A stretch of 6,077 nt of DNA, taken from the NCBI GenBank assembly GCA_014380255.1, contig JACMKG010000246.1, positions 1 through 6,077 on the forward strand. The letters run 5' to 3'. The translations under genes were made by a program, and so were the position numbers. This DNA is from Prolixibacteraceae bacterium. GTDB taxonomy: Bacteria > Bacteroidota > Bacteroidia > Bacteroidales > Prolixibacteraceae. Below the pieces are notes generated by a model, which saw only the letters and a list, made by a program, of their open reading frames with translations, was not told where the DNA came from and made no database searches. Shown piece after piece: positions 1 to 5,611 of this stretch (position 1 is its first letter; every line of letters starts with the position of its first letter).

Positions 1-1
1 C

Positions 2-1096
2 GATTCTTCTGCCCAGGTGTGGCCTTACCTTCCTTTGGCCAATGAGGACGAGAAACTTAAAGCATTGCTGGCCGGGGTAATCAACCGCCAGACTCAGTGC
101 ATCCTGATTGATCCCTATGCCAATGCATTTAACGATGGGCCAATAGGTAGTGAATGGATGAGCGACCTTACGGATATGAAACCTGAACTCCATGAACGCA
201 AATGGGAAATAGATTCACTATGCTATACCGTGCGACTGGCTTACCATTACTGGAAGACTACCGGTGATACAACTGTCTTTGATGCCGACTGGAAGAAAGC
301 TGCCCAATTGATCCATCAAACATTTGTGGAACAGCAACGCAAAGAAAACAAAGGCCCGTATAAATTCCAGCGCAAAACAGACCGTCAGCTCGACACTGTT
401 TCCAATGATGGCTGGGGACAACCATTGAAACCTGTTGGATTGATCAACTCAACGTTCCGTCCATCAGATGATGCTACCACTTATGGCTTCCTGATCCCAT
501 CCAACCTGTTCGCGGTGACTTCTCTTCGTCAGTTGGCTGAAATCAGCAACAAAGTTACAGGCGACAAGGCTTTTGCTGAAAAATGCCTGACCCTGGCTAA
601 GGAAGTAGACGCAGCTATCCAGAAATACGCCATTGTGAACCATCCTAAATACGGCAAGGTTTATGCCTTCGAAGTAGATGGTTTTGGTAATGTTGCACTG
701 ATGGATGATGCCAATGTGCCCAGTTTGCTGGCTCTTCCATACCTGGGTTGTGTCGAAATCAACGATCCGGTTTACCAGAATACACGAAAACTGGTATGGA
801 GCAACGACAATCCTTACTTCTTCAGCGGAACAGCCGGTGAAGGAATTGGCGGACCTCACGTAGGATACGATATGGTATGGCCTATGAGCATTATCATGCG
901 GGCTATGACCAGCACCAACGATCAGGAAATTGCCTCTTGCATCAAAACTCTCGTAGCTACCGATGCGGACACAGGGTTCATGCACGAAACATTTCACAAG
1001 AACGATCCTGCTAAATTCACCCGTCACTGGTTTGCATGGGCCAATACACTCTTTGGAGAACTTGTCCTTAAACTAGTGAAAGCCGGTAAATTATAA
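2..1096 (+). CDS. GH125 family exo-alpha-1,6-mannosidase, 5'-truncated by the window edge
   Basis: The family (formerly DUF1237) is an inverting exo-acting alpha-1,6-mannosidase with an (alpha/alpha)6 barrel that trims mannose from N-glycans or yeast mannan; in Bacteroidota it usually acts in the periplasm. The frame is open from base 2 and begins DSSAQVWPYLPLAN, a conserved internal family segment, so the true start and any signal peptide lie outside. The visible part is 364 residues. Motifs, numbered from base 2: KWEIDSL (about 67-73), FRPSDDA with D156/D157, MDDANVPSLLALPYL (234-248), GTAGEGIGGPH (276-286), FMHETFH with E329, and HWFAWAN near the C-terminus. As I recall, the Clostridium perfringens enzyme uses Asp220 as acid and Glu393 as base, 173 residues apart. 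D156 and E329 have the same spacing, which suggests about 64 residues are missing. The gene ends in TAA and a terminator follows. Family call is confident; substrate is inferred. Confidence 0.93.
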   Translation, partial: DSSAQVWPYLPLANEDEKLKALLAGVINRQTQCILIDPYANAFNDGPIGSEWMSDLTDMKPELHERKWEIDSLCYTVRLAYHYWKTTGDTTVFDADWKKAAQLIHQTFVEQQRKENKGPYKFQRKTDRQLDTVSNDGWGQPLKPVGLINSTFRPSDDATTYGFLIPSNLFAVTSLRQLAEISNKVTGDKAFAEKCLTLAKEVDAAIQKYAIVNHPKYGKVYAFEVDGFGNVALMDDANVPSLLALPYLGCVEINDPVYQNTRKLVWSNDNPYFFSGTAGEGIGGPHVGYDMVWPMSIIMRAMTSTNDQEIASCIKTLVATDADTGFMHETFHKNDPAKFTRHWFAWANTLFGELVLKLVKAGKL

Positions 1097-1132
1097 AATT
1101 TGACTCACAGTCTTTGACTGAATCTTATTGCT

Positions 1133-1173
1133 TAAAGCAGCTGCATAATTTCATGTAGCTGCTTTATTTTTTT
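1133..1173 (+). terminator. Rho-independent terminator after the GH125 gene
   Basis: The arms AAAGCAGCTGCAT (1134-1146) and ATGTAGCTGCTTT (1153-1165) pair over 13 bp with one G-U wobble around a 6-nt loop. A T-A pair (1133/1166) can extend the stem. A run of seven T follows at 1167-1173. It sits 37 bp after the GH125 stop codon and should separate that gene from the permease transcript downstream. Confidence 0.92.
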
Positions 1174-1435
1174 ATAGATGATGGAACTCATCAAATCCTG
1201 GAATTGCATCTATATAGATCGTCAACTATTATTGTTATCCGTAAATGATCTGTTTGGCGATCTTTCAATAATGCATCCTCTAGAAAGCAGTTTCTGGTAA
1301 AACCATTCAGCTATTGAGGTCATTTTTGTAACTTGTCAAGTCATTTTTCTGCCCAAACGGACATTTATTTTCGTATCTCCTTTTAATAATTCATTGGCAC
1401 TTGACCGTTTCCCTTTTTAATTCTTCAAAATACCT
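1174..1435. other. Non-coding AT-rich spacer between the GH125 terminator and the permease promoter
   Basis: I see no convincing gene, RNA gene or mobile-element end here. Short reading frames in this stretch lack a start context and recognisable protein sequence. The structure I can point to is a short repeat and palindrome cluster at 1319-1348 (listed separately) and a weak GATGA/TCATC inverted pair just after the terminator. The spacer is long for a gap between co-directional genes in such a genome, so it could hold an upstream regulatory region for the permease operon. Confidence 0.5.
1319..1348. promoter_or_regulatory. Direct repeat with a palindrome between copies; possible operator
   Basis: GTCATTTTT occurs at 1319-1327 and again at 1340-1348, 21 bp apart, or about two helical turns. 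The interrupted palindrome ACTTG-T-CAAGT (1331-1341) lies between the copies and overlaps the second. A related CACTTGACC sits at 1398-1406. The arrangement resembles a protein-binding site about 90 bp upstream of the candidate promoter. It is short enough to arise by chance in AT-rich DNA, and no regulator is identified. Confidence 0.2.
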
Positions 1436-1443
1436 TAGTTTTG
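1436..1443 (+). promoter_or_regulatory. Candidate Bacteroidota -7 promoter box for the permease operon
   Basis: TAGTTTTG matches the Bacteroidota -7 consensus TAnnTTTG exactly and lies 26 bp before the permease ATG. This would give a leader of roughly 20 nt. The -33 element (TTTG-like) is weak: the nearest candidate is a T-run at 1413-1418. The same eight bases occur in a similar position before ribB (5575-5582). Confidence 0.5.
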
Positions 1444-1469
1444 TATTCGTTAATTTGGAAAGGTAAAGA

Positions 1470-2957
1470 ATGAAGCGATTACACCGATTTATTATAAAGA
1501 GCTTTCTTGGTCCGTTTTTTATGACCTTTTTCATTTGTGTATTTATTCTGCTGATGCAATTTCTGTGGAAATACATTGATGAATTGGTGGGGAAAGGACT
1601 TGACTGGAGAATTGTTACAGAATTATTGGTATATGCCTCCGCCGGATTGGTCCCATTGGCTTTTCCTTTGGCCATGCTGCTTGCTTCCATTATGACCTTT
1701 GGCAACATGGGAGAGAACTATGAACTGGTAGCCATGAAAGCTTCTGGAATCTCTCTTTTCCGCATCATGCGCCCCCTGATGCTCGTTACTTTGCTCTTGA
1801 CAGGTATCGCCTTTTACTTTTCGAACAGTGTTCTTCCCAAGACTAACCTTAAGTTTTACACCCTGCTTTTCAGTGTGAAAAGCCAGAAGCCTGAGATGGT
1901 TATCAAAGAAGGCGTTTTTTCGAATGATATGGAAAACTACAGCATCAAAGTAGAGCGCAAAGGCCGCGATAACAATATGCTGTACGGTTTAATGATATAC
2001 AATCACGCCAATAGAAATGGCAATACCAACGTGACAGTCGCCGATTCGGGGAAGATGGAAGTTACTGAGATCGCAGAAAATAAAAAGTTTATGTCCGTTA
2101 CCCTGTACAATGGCTACAGTTACTGGGAAGAAAAGGAACCACATTCGAACCAAAATAAACGTTTCCCGTTCAGGCGTGAATCATTTAAAAAGGAAGTGAT
2201 CAATATCAGCATGAGTGGATTTGAATTCAACAGAACTGATGAAAGCTTGTATGCAGGGGCTTCTAAAATGATGAATGTGAATGAGTTGAAAGTCAATGGA
2301 GATTCCGTTTTTCAGGATTATAAGATCAGGATTTGGCGTTTTGTGACCTCCCTGAATTACCAAAATGATGTAAGTACACAGATTGGTTGGCTCGTAAACC
2401 CTGGTGATACCTTGAAACCAAACCCGATAGCAAAGCCGGATACCTTGGTGGATATTGATAAAGTATTTGCCTCGTTAAGCACTTTCGAGAAAGAAGAATT
2501 GTACCGAAGAACTATCGAGAATGTAAGAAGTAATTCGCAGCTGATCAATCAGCAGGTGGATGAAATGTACGTCAGCAGAAGACATGTGAACAACTATTCG
2601 ATGGAGTGGCACCGCAAATTTACTCTTTCAATAGCTTGTCTTATTTTCTTTTTTATCGGTGCCCCTCTGGGTGCCATTATCCGAAAAGGCGGCCTTGGAA
2701 TGCCCGTTGTTGTTTCTATTCTAATGTTTATTGCCTATTATATTTTAATGATTACGGGAGAGAAGTTTGCCCGCGAAGATGCATGGTCGATGGAAGGAGG
2801 CATGTGGTTTTCTTCATTGGTATTTCTGCCCCTCGGTATCTGGCTGACCTATAAGGCAGCTACCGACTCAGGTGTGATGAATATAGAAAGTTATCAATTA
2901 TTCTTTAAGAAGCTGTTTAATGCAGTGTCTTTTAAGAGTAAAAAAAATGAAATATAA
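1470..2957 (+). CDS. lptG: LptF/LptG (YjgP/YjgQ) family lipopolysaccharide export permease
   Basis: This is an inner-membrane permease subunit of the Lpt machine that extracts LPS from the inner membrane and feeds it to the LptA/C bridge, driven by the LptB ATPase. The 495-residue protein has the family layout: three N-terminal membrane segments (about 13-33, 57-78, 101-121), a large periplasmic domain, then three C-terminal segments (about 384-404, 410-430, 445-463). The family signature is clear in EWHRKFTLSIACLIFFFIG and the following APLGAIIRKGGLGMPVV (379-414), and in GNMGENYELVAMKASGIS (78-95). Proteobacterial LptF/LptG are about 360 residues; the extra length lies in the periplasmic part, at about 255-380. 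The ATG start has an AAAGG-like site (1459-1463) and a promoter box upstream. The 3' end overlaps the next gene by 11 bp, so the two are probably co-transcribed. LptG versus LptF cannot be settled from this sequence alone; the symbol is the usual choice for a lone copy. Confidence 0.9.
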   Translation: MKRLHRFIIKSFLGPFFMTFFICVFILLMQFLWKYIDELVGKGLDWRIVTELLVYASAGLVPLAFPLAMLLASIMTFGNMGENYELVAMKASGISLFRIMRPLMLVTLLLTGIAFYFSNSVLPKTNLKFYTLLFSVKSQKPEMVIKEGVFSNDMENYSIKVERKGRDNNMLYGLMIYNHANRNGNTNVTVADSGKMEVTEIAENKKFMSVTLYNGYSYWEEKEPHSNQNKRFPFRRESFKKEVINISMSGFEFNRTDESLYAGASKMMNVNELKVNGDSVFQDYKIRIWRFVTSLNYQNDVSTQIGWLVNPGDTLKPNPIAKPDTLVDIDKVFASLSTFEKEELYRRTIENVRSNSQLINQQVDEMYVSRRHVNNYSMEWHRKFTLSIACLIFFFIGAPLGAIIRKGGLGMPVVVSILMFIAYYILMITGEKFAREDAWSMEGGMWFSSLVFLPLGIWLTYKAATDSGVMNIESYQLFFKKLFNAVSFKSKKNEI

Positions 2958-4176
2958 TCTGATGCAAATACTGCAGTTGATGAACAAAGTGCCATGGCCT
3001 CCCAATGACGGAGGTGCCATTGCTTGTCTGAATATGACTAAAGGATTTTCGATGCTCGGTCATGAAGTGACCGTCTTGAGTATGAATACCGCCAAGCATC
3101 ATGTCAACCTGAAAGAATTGCCATCGCATATACGCAATCAGGCTGATTTTCACCTGGTGGAAGTTCCTGCTGCCATCAACTACCTGGAAGCGGCCTTTAA
3201 CCTTTTATTCTCTGACCTGCCTTATAATGCGCAACGTTTCATCTCCGATGATTTTAGTCAACAGCTGGCTGAACTTTTATCAGTAAAAACGTTTGATGTC
3301 ATACAACTTGAAGGGTTGTATCTCTGTCCTTATATCCCGGTGATTCGCAAGTTCTCGGATGCGCTGATCGTTTACAGGGCTCACAACATTGAGTATGAAA
3401 TATGGGACCGTACGGCCAGGTTATCCAATGGTTTGCGGTCTAAATACCTTCGCAATCTTTCCAGGCGTATTAAACGTTTTGAAATTAGCTACCTGAATAC
3501 CTATGACCTGCTGGTTCCCATCACCGATCGTGACGGCATCATTCTTGACTCATTGGGCAATGTGAAACCTCGTCATACCTCACAGACCGGTATTGATTTT
3601 GCTTCACTGGTACCAACGGCTAAAAAGCTTGAATTCCCCTCCCTGTTTCATATCGGAGCCTTAGACTGGGCGCCTAACCAGGAGGGTCTTTTATGGTTTT
3701 TTGATAAATGCTGGCCAAAGATACATTCCGAAAACCCGACATTGAAATTCTACTTGGCGGGAAGAAATGCTCCTGCCTGGCTTGAACGCCAACTGAAGCT
3801 TGACGGGGTAGTATACCTGGGAGAAATAGCAGATGCTTATGATTTTATCAACTCGAAGGCCATTATGGTGGTTCCACTGTTCTCGGGAAGTGGTATGCGA
3901 ATAAAGATCATTGAAGGAATGGCCCTTGGTAAACCAATTATTACAACCGATATCGGCACAGAAGGTATTCCGACACAAGACGGTCACAACATTCTGATTG
4001 CAAACAGTGATGAACAGTTTATCGAGTCCATTAACCGATTGATCAGTAACCGTGCTTTATTTGATGAGATTGGGAAAAATGCCATCGGCTTTATTCAGGA
4101 AAAATTCGATAACCTGTCGCAGGCTAGTGCCTTGATTGATTTCTACAAAAAACAAATGGAGACCGTAAAAGCATAG
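2947..4176 (+). CDS. Glycosyltransferase family 4 (GT-B fold) protein
   Basis: This is a predicted cytoplasmic retaining glycosyltransferase that would move a sugar from a nucleotide donor to a growing glycan. From the ATG at 2947 it has 409 residues. The N-terminal domain starts with ILQLMNKVPWPPNDGGA (8-24), the glycine-containing acceptor-side loop typical of GT4 enzymes, and carries RAHNIEYEIWDR (144-155). The C-terminal donor domain has FHIGALDWAPNQEG and then PLFSGSGMRIKIIEGMALG with E323, the second glutamate of the E-x7-E motif; the first glutamate position is not conserved, as is common in this subgroup. It resembles the sugar transferases tied to exopolysaccharide systems (TIGR03087-like), but I cannot confirm the subfamily. 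Alternative starts are ATG 2920, deep inside the permease gene, and ATG 2962, which gives MQILQL and fits the family N-terminus well. I chose 2947 for the purine-rich AAGAG 8-12 bases upstream. Donor and acceptor are unknown. Confidence 0.88.
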   Translation: MKYNLMQILQLMNKVPWPPNDGGAIACLNMTKGFSMLGHEVTVLSMNTAKHHVNLKELPSHIRNQADFHLVEVPAAINYLEAAFNLLFSDLPYNAQRFISDDFSQQLAELLSVKTFDVIQLEGLYLCPYIPVIRKFSDALIVYRAHNIEYEIWDRTARLSNGLRSKYLRNLSRRIKRFEISYLNTYDLLVPITDRDGIILDSLGNVKPRHTSQTGIDFASLVPTAKKLEFPSLFHIGALDWAPNQEGLLWFFDKCWPKIHSENPTLKFYLAGRNAPAWLERQLKLDGVVYLGEIADAYDFINSKAIMVVPLFSGSGMRIKIIEGMALGKPIITTDIGTEGIPTQDGHNILIANSDEQFIESINRLISNRALFDEIGKNAIGFIQEKFDNLSQASALIDFYKKQMETVKA

Positions 4177-4214
4177 GTCACAGATTCTGAAGGCCTGAGG
4201 GATTGGTTAAAAAG

Positions 4215-4254
4215 GGTTGTATGGTTAGATGGTTGAAGGGTTAAATGGTTGGGC
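4215..4254 (+). repeat. 8-bp tandem array, five GGTTnnnn units
   Basis: Five units lie head to tail with no gap: GGTTGTAT, GGTTAGAT, GGTTGAAG, GGTTAAAT and GGTTGGGC. GGTT is invariant and the other four bases are mostly purine-purine-A-T. Another GGTT occurs 10 bp earlier at 4205. The array lies in a 58-base stretch (4196-4253) with no C on the + strand. It is non-coding and sits just after the GT4 stop codon. Confidence 0.85.
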
Positions 4255-4261
4255 ATCCATA

Positions 4262-4312
4262 TTAGTGTTCTTATTGTCTTTATTGTCCTTACCGTCCTTA
4301 AAGTCTTTAAGG
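4262..4312 (+). repeat. 9-bp tandem array, TTAnnGTCY units, ending in a palindrome
   Basis: Consecutive 9-bp units are TTAGTGTTC, TTATTGTCT, TTATTGTCC, TTACCGTCC and TTAAAGTCT, followed by a partial TTAAGG. The consensus is TTAnnGTCY, with one mismatch in the first unit. The last full unit and the partial one create a palindrome, CCTTAAAG-T-CTTTAAGG (4296-4312). The period (9) differs from the neighbouring 8-bp array, and base composition switches from C-less and purine-rich to pyrimidine-rich. Non-coding. Confidence 0.85.
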
Positions 4313-4327
4313 GCTGAAGGGTTGGAT
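4312..4327 (+). repeat. Two further 8-bp units of the GGTT repeat family
   Basis: GGCTGAAG (4312-4319) and GGTTGGAT (4320-4327) restore the 8-bp pattern seen at 4215-4254, so the 9-bp array is flanked on both sides by members of the same 8-bp family. The pair ends 22 bp before the start codon of the GT2 gene. Confidence 0.6.
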
Positions 4328-4349
4328 TAAAAATAAAACAGTATAAATC

Positions 4350-5540
4350 TTGGAAATAGCATTCTGGATATTGTTTGGTGTGGTAGTCTATACCTTTGCA
4401 GGATATGCCATACTGCTGGCCATACTTCTTTTTTTTAAGAAGATGCTGGGCATTAAAAAAAAGGATATCCCGGCTGCCAACGTCCCTCTCCCAGAAGTTT
4501 GTTTGTTTGTTACAGCCTACAATGAATCAGATTATGTAGAGGCCAAGGTAAGTAACATGTTGTCTCTCAATTATCCATCCGATAAAATCCAATACCTTTG
4601 GATCACTGATGGATCGGATGATGGTACCCCCGAAAAACTCAGGCAATACCCGCAGATGGAAGTGCATCACCTGCCTGAAAGAAATGGCAAAATACATGCG
4701 ATGAACCGTGGGATGAAGTTTGTAAAAGCTCCCATTGTGATCTACTCCGACAGCAATACCATTCTGTGTCCTGATGCCATTGATATTATCGTAAAAACGT
4801 TCAGTAATCCAAAGGTTGGTTGTATCGCTGGCGAGAAACGCATTGTTGATAATAAACTGGACAGTGCAGCCGGATCGGGTGAGAATATTTACTGGAAATT
4901 CGAATCATGGGTAAAGCGCATGGACAGTGAATTCAATTCAACGGTAGGAGCTGTGGGTGAACTTTTTGCCATTCGTACCTCTCTTTACACGGAAGTTGAA
5001 AATGATACGATCCTGGATGATTTTGTTATTTCACTTCGTATTGCCGAAAAAGGATATCTCATCGCCTATACTCCCGATGCTTATGCCATCGAAACTGCCT
5101 CGGTGAATGTAAAGGAAGAGCTGAAAAGGAAAGTTCGGATAGCTGCCGGTGGCCTGCAGACGGTTGTAAGGCTGAAAGAACTGCTGAATCCCTTTCGCTA
5201 TGGCTGGCTTTCGATTCAATATATTTCCCACAAAGTGTTAAGATGGACCATTGCTCCCATAGCCTTGTTCCTGTTGTTTTTTGTAAATTTTATGATCCTG
5301 CTGAAAGGAAACCTGAATCAGGTGGATGTGCCCTCGTTTTACGTCTTGTTTTTCTATCTGCAGGTATTCATGTATCTGCTGGCCATACTGGGCTGGGCAT
5401 TGGAACGCTGGAAAATACGGTTTAAAATCCTGTTCGTCCCATTCTACTTTACTGCCATGAATTATGCCGGCGTGAAGGGCTGGATACGCTTCCTGAAAGG
5501 TCGGCAATCGGTCAGGTGGGAAAAATCAAAGAGAGCCTAA
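4350..5540 (+). CDS. Membrane-bound glycosyltransferase family 2 protein
   Basis: This is a 396-residue inverting GT-A transferase of the cellulose synthase/poly-GlcNAc synthase-like group (COG1215-like), with the active site facing the cytoplasm. One N-terminal membrane helix (about 3-29) precedes the catalytic domain: VTAYNES (54-60), TDGSDDGT (86-93), the DxD-like YSDSN (132-136, D134), [10 protein letters not shown] (200-209), and DDF (223-225) at the catalytic-base position. [12 protein letters not shown] (259-270) stands where processive enzymes have QxxRW, so a non-processive transferase is possible. Hydrophobic segments follow at about 299-317, 331-351 and 358-376. No ATG fits: an in-frame TAA lies at 4344-4346, and the first downstream Met (residue 32) would remove the N-terminal helix. 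TTG at 4350 is therefore the likely start, without a clear Shine-Dalgarno site. It probably acts with the upstream GT4 on a surface glycan; this is inferred from position. Substrate unknown. Confidence 0.9.
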   Translation: MEIAFWILFGVVVYTFAGYAILLAILLFFKKMLGIKKKDIPAANVPLPEVCLFVTAYNESDYVEAKVSNMLSLNYPSDKIQYLWITDGSDDGTPEKLRQYPQMEVHHLPERNGKIHAMNRGMKFVKAPIVIYSDSNTILCPDAIDIIVKTFSNPKVGCIAGEKRIVDNKLDSAAGSGENIYWKFESWVKRMDSEFNSTVGAVGELFAIRTSLYTEVENDTILDDFVISLRIAEKGYLIAYTPDAYAIETASVNVKEELKRKVRIAAGGLQTVVRLKELLNPFRYGWLSIQYISHKVLRWTIAPIALFLLFFVNFMILLKGNLNQVDVPSFYVLFFYLQVFMYLLAILGWALERWKIRFKILFVPFYFTAMNYAGVKGWIRFLKGRQSVRWEKSKRA

Positions 5541-5574
5541 GACGCATTTTTACCTGCAACTCAATTATTTTAGT

Positions 5575-5582
5575 TAGTTTTG
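5575..5582 (+). promoter_or_regulatory. Candidate Bacteroidota -7 promoter box for ribB
   Basis: TAGTTTTG matches TAnnTTTG exactly and lies 29 bp before the ribB ATG, implying a leader of about 25 nt. The upstream -33 region holds only a T-run (5547-5551) rather than a good TTTG. No intrinsic terminator is visible between the GT2 stop (5540) and this box, so read-through from the glycosyltransferase gene is also possible. I see no FMN riboswitch in the 71-bp spacer, which is too short to hold one. Confidence 0.5.
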
Positions 5583-5611
5583 CATCGCTATTTGAAAATC
5601 ATTTTGCAGAG

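Noticed and set aside
17..19. GTG as start codon of the GH125 gene
   Set aside because: The frame is open to the window edge and the residues before it (DSSAQ) continue the conserved family segment, so this Val is internal.
464..1027. Long open reading frame of 187 codons on the minus strand
   Set aside because: It lies wholly antisense to the well-supported GH125 gene, has no recognisable protein motif and is explained as a shadow of that gene's codon use.
1366..1373. TATTTTCG as an additional -7 promoter box
   Set aside because: It misses the TTTG core by one base and has no -33 partner; the exact match at 1436-1443 is closer to the gene.
1391..1708. Minus-strand open frame across the permease promoter and 5' end
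   Set aside because: It covers a promoter-like box and the start of a clear permease gene in antisense and has no family features.
2606..2854. Second + strand frame inside the permease gene
   Set aside because: It is an out-of-frame reading of a membrane-segment region whose main frame matches the LptF/LptG signature.
2920..2946. ATG at 2920 as start of the GT4 gene
   Set aside because: It would add nine residues not matching the family N-terminus and overlap the permease by 38 bp; 2947 or 2962 fits better.
4296..4312. Palindrome as an intrinsic terminator of the GT4 transcript
   Set aside because: No T-run follows, the loop is only 1-3 nt and the pairing is AT-rich; it is better described as part of the repeat array.
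4215..4327. CRISPR array
   Set aside because: Units are 8-9 bp with no spacers and no cas genes nearby, so the pattern is tandem repetition rather than a repeat-spacer array.
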